35,545 bases of DNA from Prochlorococcus sp. AG-459-N19 (GTDB lineage Bacteria > Cyanobacteriota > Cyanobacteriia > PCC-6307 > Cyanobiaceae), in NCBI GenBank assembly GCA_003209375.1, contig QCRF01000012.1:1-35545 (forward strand), in the 5' to 3' direction. How positions within the stretch are numbered: the first letter of the stretch is position 1; every line of letters starts with the position of its first letter. The notes beneath the pieces are model-generated. The model saw only the letters and a list, made by a program, of their open reading frames with translations, was not told the origin of the DNA and searched no databases. The position numbers and the translations under genes were made by a program. Shown piece by piece: positions 26,340-33,935 of this stretch.

Positions 26340-26948
26340 ATGTCAAGATACCGCGGCCCCAGATTAAGGGTTACGCGTCGCTTGGGAGAACTACCAGGTC
26401 TCACCAGGAAAGCTTCAAAGAAGTCTAATCCTCCAGGTCAGCACGGCCAAGCCCGTCGCAAGCGATCAGAATATGCAATTCGTCTAGAAGAAAAGCAGAA
26501 ACTTAGATTTAATTATGGAGTCTCTGAAAAACAACTAGTACGTTATGTGAAAAAAGCTAGAGCTCAAGAAGGATCTACAGGTACTAACCTACTAAGACTT
26601 TTAGAAAACAGACTTGATAATGTTTGTTTTAGATTAGGTTTTGGAGGTACCATTCCAGGCTCAAGACAATTAGTAAATCATGGACATGTAACCGTTAATG
26701 GAAAGGTTCTTGATATTGCTGGTTATCAATGCAAATCAGGCGATGTAATCGGAATTAAAGAAAACAAAGCAAGCAAAAAACTTGTAGAAGGTAATATAGA
26801 ATTCCCTGGCTTAGCAAATGTCCCACCTCATCTTGATTTAGACAAGCCTAAATTAACGGGAAAAATAAATGGGAAATGCGATAGAGAGTGGGTGGCTCTT
26901 GAAATAAACGAACTACTAGTTGTTGAATATTATTCAAGAAAAGTTTAA
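26340..26948 (+). CDS. rpsD: 30S ribosomal protein S4
   Basis: Primary 16S rRNA-binding protein of the small subunit, 202 aa, full length. It begins [20 protein letters not shown]. The S4 RNA-binding domain contains [14 protein letters not shown] and [19 protein letters not shown]. The N-terminal domain has the [19 protein letters not shown] block usual in cyanobacterial and plastid S4. The local GC is slightly higher and the codon use more biased than in its neighbours, as expected for a highly expressed gene. It is followed by a hairpin terminator candidate. Confidence 0.98.
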   Translation: MSRYRGPRLRVTRRLGELPGLTRKASKKSNPPGQHGQARRKRSEYAIRLEEKQKLRFNYGVSEKQLVRYVKKARAQEGSTGTNLLRLLENRLDNVCFRLGFGGTIPGSRQLVNHGHVTVNGKVLDIAGYQCKSGDVIGIKENKASKKLVEGNIEFPGLANVPPHLDLDKPKLTGKINGKCDREWVALEINELLVVEYYSRKV

Positions 26949-26970
26949 TACTTCTTTTCTTTGGATTATT

Positions 26971-27001
26971 AAATCTCTCATTTTTTAAAAGAGAGATTTA
27001 A
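26971..27001 (+). terminator. Hairpin after rpsD
   Basis: TAAATCTCTC (26971-26980) pairs perfectly with GAGAGATTTA (26992-27001) over 10 bp around an 11-nt A/T loop. It lies 22 bp after the rpsD stop and 23 bp before the next start. The U-tract after it is broken, so termination may be partial. Confidence 0.65.
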
Positions 27002-27024
27002 TTTAATTCTTATTTTTAAAAATA

Positions 27025-28188
27025 ATGGGAAATAAGGAAAATAATATAGAAAAGCCAGGTTTTAAGACCTTATCTATTCACCATGGGGAAACATTTGCAG
27101 AAGAAACTGGATGCGTTATGCCTCCTATATTTTCTACATCTACTTTCAAACATGGAAATAAAGATAATTTCGACTACACCAGATCAGGCAATCCAAACTT
27201 TAGAATTCTAGAAAACATCCTTAAATCAATAGAAGATTCTAAATACTGTACAGTTTTTGGATCTGGAATTAGCGCGGTAACTGCAATTTCATCAACACTA
27301 AAATCAGGTGACAAGATACTCTGCGAGTCAAATCTCTATGGTTGTACAGTGAGGATGTTCGAAAAAATTTTCAAGAAATTTGGACTAGAAGTTTTATACA
27401 CAGATTTTACAAACGAAAATAATATCAAAAAGATTTCAAACTTCGAGCCAACCTTGATATGGCTAGAAAGTCCAACTAATCCACTTTTGAGGGTACTTGA
27501 TATTAAGGCGATTTGTGATGAAGCAAATAAACTCGAAGTACCAGTAGTCGTAGACAACACATTTTCTACAGCGCTTATTCAAAAACCATTGGACCTTGGT
27601 GCAACACTATCGGTTGTAAGTACCACAAAATTCATTAATGGACATAGTGACGCACTTGGCGGAGCAGTACTGACAAATAATGAGGAATGGAATAGTAAGA
27701 TGCTTTTCTCTCAAAAAGCTCTCGGGCTTCAACCCTCTCCATTTGATAGTTGGCTCATTACGAGAGGAGTAAAAACTCTTCCTTTAAGAATCGAACAACA
27801 AACTAAAAGTGCAGAATTTATTTCTGAAGAATTAGGTAAACATAAAATAATAAGTAAAGTAATTTACCCTTTTAATCAAGAACATCCGCAATTTAATTTA
27901 GCAAAATCACAAATGAGATCTGGAGGTTCAATGATCACCCTAAAATTAAATTTAAATGAAGAGGATACTTTTAAATTTTGCAAATCTCTCAAATATTTCT
28001 CTCTAGCAGAAAGCCTTGGAGGAGTTGAAAGTTTAATTTGTCATCCTGCAACGATGACTCATGCTTCTGTTGATGACAAAACAAAAAATCTGCTAGGTAT
28101 AGATGATGCTCTTGTCAGATTATCAATTGGATGTGAAGATACAAACGATTTAATCTCGGACATTTTATTTGCTTTAAATAAATTCTGA
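27025..28188 (+). CDS. Cys/Met-metabolism PLP enzyme (cystathionine gamma-synthase / O-acyl-homoserine sulfhydrylase-like)
   Basis: A 387-aa member of the trans-sulfuration fold-type-I family. The opening HHGETFAEETGCVMPPIFST and FDYTRSGNPNFRILE are family blocks, and FGSGISAVTAISS binds the PLP phosphate. D in VVDNTFSTALIQ contacts the cofactor nitrogen, and the PLP lysine is in VSTTKFINGHSDALGG. The C-terminal part has SLGGVESLICHPATMTHAS. Candidate activities are cystathionine gamma-synthase, sulfhydrylase or gamma-lyase; sequence alone does not decide. A second diverged copy follows after 3 bp and cysK after that, so it sits in a sulfur amino acid cluster. Confidence 0.88.
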   Translation: MGNKENNIEKPGFKTLSIHHGETFAEETGCVMPPIFSTSTFKHGNKDNFDYTRSGNPNFRILENILKSIEDSKYCTVFGSGISAVTAISSTLKSGDKILCESNLYGCTVRMFEKIFKKFGLEVLYTDFTNENNIKKISNFEPTLIWLESPTNPLLRVLDIKAICDEANKLEVPVVVDNTFSTALIQKPLDLGATLSVVSTTKFINGHSDALGGAVLTNNEEWNSKMLFSQKALGLQPSPFDSWLITRGVKTLPLRIEQQTKSAEFISEELGKHKIISKVIYPFNQEHPQFNLAKSQMRSGGSMITLKLNLNEEDTFKFCKSLKYFSLAESLGGVESLICHPATMTHASVDDKTKNLLGIDDALVRLSIGCEDTNDLISDILFALNKF

Positions 28189-28191
28189 AAA

Positions 28192-29661
28192 TTGAGAGAT
28201 TTACTTAAAAAACCTATATGGAAAAATTTGGAGTTGGGATATGCAATTCCTGATAGTATTCATGCCGTTTCTGTAGCATTACCAACTTGGAATGATGTAA
28301 TAAATTACGAGGAAAAAGATCAAGAATGCATGAATTTATTGAAGTCCATTTACCCACGATTCGGGCTAAACCCCATATTGAAAAGATTATGCGAAAAAGT
28401 AAAAAAGCAAAATTACTACAATAATAAAAGTATCTGGCCATATCCGAATGAAAGCATAGCTTTTAAAGCTAAAAAATACGTTGATAGAAATACTTCTAAA
28501 CAATTCTCGTTAATAGAAAAAAGAGATAATTTAGCTTATTTAATAACTGAAAAAGAAGGAAGTATTTATGCAAAATATTTTTGGCAACATACTGGTCTTG
28601 GTCTATCTTCAAGAGCTGCCGCTATAGAACTTGGTCTTGAAGATTGCCCTCCAAAATCTTACGTATATGAATGTTCTCAAAGAATAAAAAATAGAATTTC
28701 TAAATCTGCAGAAATTAACTCTAATAATATTCACTTAACTTCATCTGGAATGTCTGCATTGCACACATCATTAGAAATCATATATAAATTATTTCCAGCT
28801 AAACCAACACTCCAAGTTGGTTTTCCATATGTAGATGTACTCAAATTACCAATGAAAATCTTTCACGGAGCAAAGTTAATTACAGAAGAAAATTGCGCGG
28901 ATATTGAATTAGAAATCAAAAGAATAAATCCATCAGCATTAATTATTGAACTTCCAAGTAATCCAATGCTCAAATGTGTAAACATTAAAAAAATTTCAAA
29001 AATTGCAAAAAAGCTAAATGTTCCGTTAATTGTTGACGATACAATTGGTTCGAATTTAAATATAAATTCCATAGAACATGCAGATATAGTTTTTACTTCA
29101 CTTACAAAAATTTTTTCAGGTAGTGGTGATATTCTTGCCGGATCATTAATACTAAATCCAAAAAGCAAATGGATTGATCAGTTTAGAAATGCATTAAACG
29201 AGATAAATATTCCAATACTTTCCGATGGAGATATAGTTTATCTAGAGAAAGTTAGCAGAGATGTAAATCAAAGAGTTTTTGAACAAAATAAAGCATGTTT
29301 AGAGTTAAAAAAAAGATTAGAGACTCATAGCGAGATTAAAAATATTTTCCATCCTGAAAATTGTCCAAATTTTAATTCTTTACTTAATTCTGATGGAGGA
29401 TACGGCTGCTTATTATCGTTTGAATTAAATGGAGGATTGAACAAAGCTAAAAAATTTTATGATTCTCTAAAATTATCTAAAGGACCTAGTTTAGGTACAA
29501 AATTTACTCTAGTTTGTCCTTATGTTTTACTAGCTCATTATGACGAATTGGATTGGGCTGAAAGTTTTGGTATACCCTCGCACCTTATTAGAGTATCAGT
29601 TGGATTAGAAGACCAAGATCAATTATGGAAAACCTTTTCTGAAGCACTAAATAATTTCTAA
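28192..29661 (+). CDS. Diverged cystathionine gamma-synthase-like PLP enzyme with N-terminal extension
   Basis: A 489-aa trans-sulfuration-family protein with about 100 more residues than its upstream neighbour, mostly at the N-terminus (MRDLLKKPIWKNLELGYAIP... to about residue 130). The PLP fold is recognisable: SSGMSALHTSLEII, VPLIVDDTIGSN and the lysine in VFTSLTKIFSGSGDI. The C-terminus has SLGTKFTLVCPYVLLAHYDE in place of the usual ESL-H-P-T block. The TTG start at 28192 is 3 bp after the previous stop, so the two are co-translated or tightly coupled. It may have a different substrate from its neighbour; the exact reaction is not readable. Confidence 0.83.
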   Translation: MRDLLKKPIWKNLELGYAIPDSIHAVSVALPTWNDVINYEEKDQECMNLLKSIYPRFGLNPILKRLCEKVKKQNYYNNKSIWPYPNESIAFKAKKYVDRNTSKQFSLIEKRDNLAYLITEKEGSIYAKYFWQHTGLGLSSRAAAIELGLEDCPPKSYVYECSQRIKNRISKSAEINSNNIHLTSSGMSALHTSLEIIYKLFPAKPTLQVGFPYVDVLKLPMKIFHGAKLITEENCADIELEIKRINPSALIIELPSNPMLKCVNIKKISKIAKKLNVPLIVDDTIGSNLNINSIEHADIVFTSLTKIFSGSGDILAGSLILNPKSKWIDQFRNALNEINIPILSDGDIVYLEKVSRDVNQRVFEQNKACLELKKRLETHSEIKNIFHPENCPNFNSLLNSDGGYGCLLSFELNGGLNKAKKFYDSLKLSKGPSLGTKFTLVCPYVLLAHYDELDWAESFGIPSHLIRVSVGLEDQDQLWKTFSEALNNF

Positions 29662-29745
29662 ATTCCTAGTATTTACCGTATAGAAACTTATATACTCTTT
29701 TTCTAAATAATAGTTAGTATTAATATATATTTTCTCAATATATAA

Positions 29746-30732
29746 ATGGCAAAAATTTATGAGGACAACAGTTTTGCTATTGGAAACACTCCATTAGTAA
29801 AATTAAAATCTGTTACTAAAAACGCGAAAGCTACAGTACTTGCAAAAATTGAAGGTAGAAACCCCGCTTATAGTGTCAAATGTAGGATCGGCGCAAACAT
29901 GATCTGGGATGCCGAGAAAAGTGGGAAACTTACAAAAGACAAAACTATTGTTGAGCCAACTTCTGGAAATACAGGAATTGCTCTAGCTTTTACTGCTTCA
30001 GCAAGAGGTTATAAACTGATCCTTACAATGCCAGAATCCATGTCAATTGAAAGAAGAAGGGTTATGGCAGTGTTGGGTGCTGAAATTGTTTTAACAGAGG
30101 CCTCTAAAGGTATGCCTGGAGCAATAGCTAAGGCAAAAGAAATTGCAGAAAGTAATCCTTCTCAATATTTCATGCCAGGTCAATTTGATAATCCAGCAAA
30201 CCCTGAAATTCATTTCAAAACTACTGGACCAGAAATCTGGGATGATTGCGATGGTGAAATTGATGTCCTAGTTGCAGGGGTTGGAACAGGTGGCACAATA
30301 ACAGGAGTTTCAAGATACATTAAGCAAGAGAAGGGCAAGAATATTACTTCTGTAGCTGTAGAACCATCACATAGTCCTGTTATTACGCAGACAATGAATG
30401 GAGAAGAGGTTAAATCCGGACCACATAAAATCCAAGGAATTGGAGCAGGATTCATCCCTAAGAACCTTGACTTATCAATTGTTGACAAGGTTGAACAAGT
30501 AACAAATGACGAATCTATAGAGATGGCTCTTAGACTAGCTAAAGAGGAAGGCTTATTAGTAGGAATATCTTGTGGAGCTGCTGCTGCTGCTGCTGTTAGA
30601 TTAGCTGAACAAGATGAATATGCTGGGAAGACAATTGTAGTTGTTCTACCTGATTTAGCAGAGAGGTATTTATCTTCAATTATGTTTACTGAAGTTCCAA
30701 GCGGAATCATTCAAGAACCAGTCAAAGCCTAA
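29746..30732 (+). CDS. cysK: Cysteine synthase A (O-acetylserine sulfhydrylase)
   Basis: PLP enzyme joining O-acetyl-L-serine and sulfide to make cysteine. The product is 328 aa. The PLP lysine is in [14 protein letters not shown], the substrate loop is [13 protein letters not shown], and the PLP-phosphate binding glycine loop is [27 protein letters not shown] is also conserved. It starts [20 protein letters not shown] at ATG 29746. An 84-bp AT-rich gap separates it from the preceding trans-sulfuration-type gene, so it may have its own promoter. It converges on queA with a 2-bp gap. The CysK/CysM distinction favours CysK. Confidence 0.95.
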   Translation: MAKIYEDNSFAIGNTPLVKLKSVTKNAKATVLAKIEGRNPAYSVKCRIGANMIWDAEKSGKLTKDKTIVEPTSGNTGIALAFTASARGYKLILTMPESMSIERRRVMAVLGAEIVLTEASKGMPGAIAKAKEIAESNPSQYFMPGQFDNPANPEIHFKTTGPEIWDDCDGEIDVLVAGVGTGGTITGVSRYIKQEKGKNITSVAVEPSHSPVITQTMNGEEVKSGPHKIQGIGAGFIPKNLDLSIVDKVEQVTNDESIEMALRLAKEEGLLVGISCGAAAAAAVRLAEQDEYAGKTIVVVLPDLAERYLSSIMFTEVPSGIIQEPVKA

Positions 30733-30734
30733 AT

Positions 30735-31859
30735 CTATTTTTTATCCAGTAGTGAATCTGGTGAAATATACATAGCATCGCCATAAGAGAAAAATCTAAA
30801 TTTTTCTTTTATGGCTTTCTTATACAAATCTAATAATCTTTCTCTACCAATCATTGCACTTACTAAAAGTAATAATGAACTTTTAGGAAGATGAAAATTA
30901 GTTAATAATCCATCAACTACCTTAAATTTATAACCTGGCTTAATTACTAAATCTACGTATTTAGCTATGGGAATAAAATCATTAATTTCGTGAGAATAAC
31001 AACTTTCAAGAGCTCTTACGCTAGTTGTACCAATAGCAATTATTCTTCTATCTGTTTTCTTTATTCTTTTTATTTCCTCCACTACTTCCTTATTAACACT
31101 TACCCATTCTTTATGAAGTTTTAAGTTACTTAGATCTACTTGATCAATTGGTTTAAATGTTCCATAGCCCACGTGCAAAGTTATCGGTAAAATTATTACT
31201 CCCTTTTTTTTTAGATTGAAAATAAGACTTTTGCTTAAGTGTAAACCAGCAGTTGGTGCAGCAACCGCCCCTGGATTAGTTGCATACTCAGTTTGATAAC
31301 TATTCTCATGAAAAGATTCTTCTTCGGTATTTTTTATATAAGGCGGGAGAGGGATTTCCCCATATTTATCAAGAAGCTCATTCATTGAATTGAGATCAGT
31401 TATATTTTCAGGAAATTTTATAAATCTCCCTCCAGTTTCTTCATCAACCCCATGAACCATCAAATTAATATCTTCTGCAGAAGGAGATTTTAATATTATT
31501 TTTCTATTTATTTTTAACTTTTTCGCTGGCTTTGCCAAACATAACCAAACACATTCGTGGAATCTTTCTAAGACTAATAATTCGACTAACGTCCCATTTT
31601 CTAGTTCAACCTTTAACCTAGCTTTCATTACCTTTGTATTGTTAACTACTACAAGATCGCCCTCTCTGAATTCATCTAAAAGATTCTTGGTAAATTTATT
31701 AGTTAAGCAGTCTTCTTCTAAAACACTATTTCTAACTATCATCAATCTTGATTCATGCCTAATTGCAGAAGGTTTACTAGCAATTAATGAAGGATCAAGT
31801 AAATAATCATAAGATTCAAGCCTATAATCTCTTTCTTCTATATTAATTTGAGAAATCAA
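30735..31859 (-). CDS. queA: S-adenosylmethionine:tRNA ribosyltransferase-isomerase (QueA)
   Basis: Transfers the ribosyl moiety of SAM to preQ1-modified tRNA to form epoxyqueuosine in queuosine synthesis. The product is 374 aa. Family blocks visible are YDYLLDPSLIASKPS at the N-terminus, VVNNTKVMKARL, GEIPLPPYIK, YATNPGAVAAPTAGLHLS, ITLHVGYGTFKPI and LLTNFHLPKSSLLLLVSA. The start is ATG at 31859, and pdhC lies upstream on the same strand with a 6-bp gap, suggesting co-transcription. No other queuosine genes are in the window. Confidence 0.95.
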   Translation of the reverse strand: MISQINIEERDYRLESYDYLLDPSLIASKPSAIRHESRLMIVRNSVLEEDCLTNKFTKNLLDEFREGDLVVVNNTKVMKARLKVELENGTLVELLVLERFHECVWLCLAKPAKKLKINRKIILKSPSAEDINLMVHGVDEETGGRFIKFPENITDLNSMNELLDKYGEIPLPPYIKNTEEESFHENSYQTEYATNPGAVAAPTAGLHLSKSLIFNLKKKGVIILPITLHVGYGTFKPIDQVDLSNLKLHKEWVSVNKEVVEEIKRIKKTDRRIIAIGTTSVRALESCYSHEINDFIPIAKYVDLVIKPGYKFKVVDGLLTNFHLPKSSLLLLVSAMIGRERLLDLYKKAIKEKFRFFSYGDAMYISPDSLLDKK

Positions 31860-31865
31860 TTAAAT

Positions 31866-33233
31866 TTATGATACAAGTGTCTCTGGCTCATTTTCAATCA
31901 GGTTAGCCAAGTCTTTCAAGAATGAAGCACCATCAGCTCCATAGATCACTCTGTGATCAGCTGAAAGATTTACCTGCATTATTTTTTTAACAGATATTGA
32001 ACCATCACTATTAGCTACAACAGTTGGTTTCGATGATGCTATCGCTAAGATCGCACCGGTCCCTGGGGGTAGTATTGCGTCAAATCTATCAACACCAAAC
32101 ATACCAAGGTTAGATAAGGTAAACGTTCCCGTTGAGTATTCATCTGGTTCTAATTGTTTTGATCTCGATCTTTTTACGAGATCTTTCCATTCCCTAGATA
32201 ATTCAAATAAATCAGTATTGCATGGTTCTTTTAATACTGGAGTTATTAGTCCCCCATCTTCCATTGCAACAGCAACGGCAATATTTACATTTTCTGGATA
32301 AGAAATTCCATTTTCTGAAAATCTTGAGTTAACTTGAGGATGTTTCTTTAGTGTTTTTGCAACCGCCTTTACAAGTAAAGCAGTCATAGTAACTCCGTTC
32401 TGTTTTACCTTTTTGTAGAAATTATCCAATTTATTTGTATTGATAGAGTAACCTACCCTAAAACATGGAACATCTAAACTAGATTCCATATTTTTATTTA
32501 CCGCTTTTTGAAGAGTATTAAATTGAACTGTTTCTCCAGGATTACCAAAACTATTTCCTGAAGTTTCTGGTTTACTTTCAACTCCCAAATTTGCACCAGG
32601 GATACTTGCGGGAGAACCGCCTTCTCCTATCCATGGTATAGAAACAGGTTGGCCATTAGCTTTTAAAATATCATCGGCTTGAATCCTTCCGTGAGGGCCA
32701 GATCCATGAACCTTTGCTAAATCAACACCCATTTGAGAGGCTAGTTTTTTAGCTCTTGGAGATGCAACTATCCTCGAAGAAGCATTACTTGTTGCGGCAT
32801 TAATTTGATCGACATTAAAAGATGTGACAGGCTTTTCACTCTTTAAGACGACTTCTTCAGCTTCTTTCTTGATATTTTCAGTCTGGACTACTGGTTTTTC
32901 TTCAGTTTTATTGCTTACCAATTCAAGTTGGTCTGAACTAGAGACTTCGGGTTGATTTCCTTTATTTTGTTCTTGGACAGAAGCTATCTCATCCTCATTT
33001 TCTACAATTAGACCGATAGTTTCTCCAACAGGTGCAGTACTGCCAGCAGGCATTAAAACTGCTGCAAGATATCCATCTTGAAAAGATTCAACATCCATAT
33101 CTGCCTTATCAGATTCAACAACCAAGACAGATTCTCCTCTTTCAACCTTATCTCCCGGATTTTTCAACCATTCCACAATCTTGCCCTCCGTCATAGTAGA
33201 ACTCAAGGCAGGCATGAATATTTCGTGCGACAT
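31866..33233 (-). CDS. pdhC: Dihydrolipoamide acetyltransferase, pyruvate dehydrogenase E2
   Basis: E2 core of the pyruvate dehydrogenase complex, which transfers the acetyl group from lipoyl to CoA. The product is 455 aa in the order: one lipoyl domain (residues about 1-78, lipoyl lysine K43 in ESDKADMDV), an acidic Glu/Ser-rich linker, the E1/E3-binding domain (ASPRAKKLASQMGVDLAKVH, HGRIQADDI), a Gly/Ser/Pro-rich linker, and the catalytic domain ending in LSADHRVIYGADGASFL with the active-site histidine (DHRxxxG). The start is ATG at 33233. It has a 220-bp upstream region and probably its own promoter. Confidence 0.95.
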   Translation of the reverse strand: MSHEIFMPALSSTMTEGKIVEWLKNPGDKVERGESVLVVESDKADMDVESFQDGYLAAVLMPAGSTAPVGETIGLIVENEDEIASVQEQNKGNQPEVSSSDQLELVSNKTEEKPVVQTENIKKEAEEVVLKSEKPVTSFNVDQINAATSNASSRIVASPRAKKLASQMGVDLAKVHGSGPHGRIQADDILKANGQPVSIPWIGEGGSPASIPGANLGVESKPETSGNSFGNPGETVQFNTLQKAVNKNMESSLDVPCFRVGYSINTNKLDNFYKKVKQNGVTMTALLVKAVAKTLKKHPQVNSRFSENGISYPENVNIAVAVAMEDGGLITPVLKEPCNTDLFELSREWKDLVKRSRSKQLEPDEYSTGTFTLSNLGMFGVDRFDAILPPGTGAILAIASSKPTVVANSDGSISVKKIMQVNLSADHRVIYGADGASFLKDLANLIENEPETLVS

Positions 33234-33453
33234 AGGAAGTTAGTTATAGCAATAGTTTTCAAGGAGTGTCTACCAAAGTGTCTACTATTTATGAGGTTAG
33301 ACGCCTTTTAAACACTTGTTATTATTATACGAAATCATGTTCTTAGTGGAAACTCTTAAAACTTAAGAAAGTAATAATTTAGATCGATTAGAATTTAAAA
33401 CTTTTCGCCAATTCAAATTTACTTATTTTTATCAAAAATACTATATCTTCTAT
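33234..33453. other. Upstream region of pdhC with a 9-bp direct repeat
   Basis: A 220-bp gap between pdhC and the YlqD-family gene, with no gene visible. AGTGTCTAC occurs twice, at 33265-33273 and 33277-33285, 12 bp apart start to start (plus-strand reading), about 30-50 bp upstream of the pdhC ATG. On the transcribed strand this is GTAGACACT twice. It could be a regulator site; chance is not excluded. Confidence 0.5.
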
Positions 33454-33897
33454 TTAATTATTATCTATAGATTGAATAACTCCATCTTTAACCGTAATCG
33501 AGACTTGCATTTTTTCAATAAGATTGTCTCCCACAGTGACATCACAGAAACTATCCACTTGCCCTTGATCAACAATTTCTTCCATTTTTAATTCGCGAAC
33601 TTGACTCTGTTGTTGAAGAAGATTTCTTTTTTGTTCTTCAATTTCATTTCTTTTGGCTGCGACTTGTTGTTGCACCTGACTAACCTGTTCTTGAACTCTT
33701 GGATCTAGAGGATTAACCGATTGGGATCTAATATTATTTACTATTTGCTGCCCCTCCTGCTCAAGTTGGGATAATTGCTGGTCAATGTTTGAAATTGCTT
33801 TACTTAATTCTTTTTCAGCATCTTCCTTCCAAGTTGGTGTAACTACAGCTTTAATAGCTATTGAGCGCTTTATAGATATTGAGTTTTTTGTTTCCAT
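33454..33897 (-). CDS. YlqD-family coiled-coil protein
   Basis: A 147-aa protein. It opens METKNSISIKRSIAIKAVVTPTW, then a long central helix (about residues 24-107) rich in Glu, Gln and Lys (QQLSQLEQEGQQIV, EQVSQVQQQVAAKRNEIE), predicting a coiled coil. It ends in a small beta-like part, SFCDVTVGDNLIEKMQVSI. The layout matches what I know as the YlqD family, of unknown function. No membrane segment is present. The start is ATG at 33897, 38 bp downstream of the acyl-CoA synthetase stop, and both are on the same strand. Confidence 0.78.
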   Translation of the reverse strand: METKNSISIKRSIAIKAVVTPTWKEDAEKELSKAISNIDQQLSQLEQEGQQIVNNIRSQSVNPLDPRVQEQVSQVQQQVAAKRNEIEEQKRNLLQQQSQVRELKMEEIVDQGQVDSFCDVTVGDNLIEKMQVSITVKDGVIQSIDNN

Positions 33898-33935
33898 AAA
33901 AAATTAAATTACCTTTTCAATATAGATAGAACAAA

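Noticed and set aside
30210..30710. 166-codon open frame on the minus strand opposite cysK
   Set aside because: It is antisense to a clear cysK, has repetitive Ala/Pro/Ser composition and no family pattern.
33078..33311. 77-codon plus-strand frame over the pdhC start
   Set aside because: It is antisense to the lipoyl domain of pdhC, with no recognisable product.
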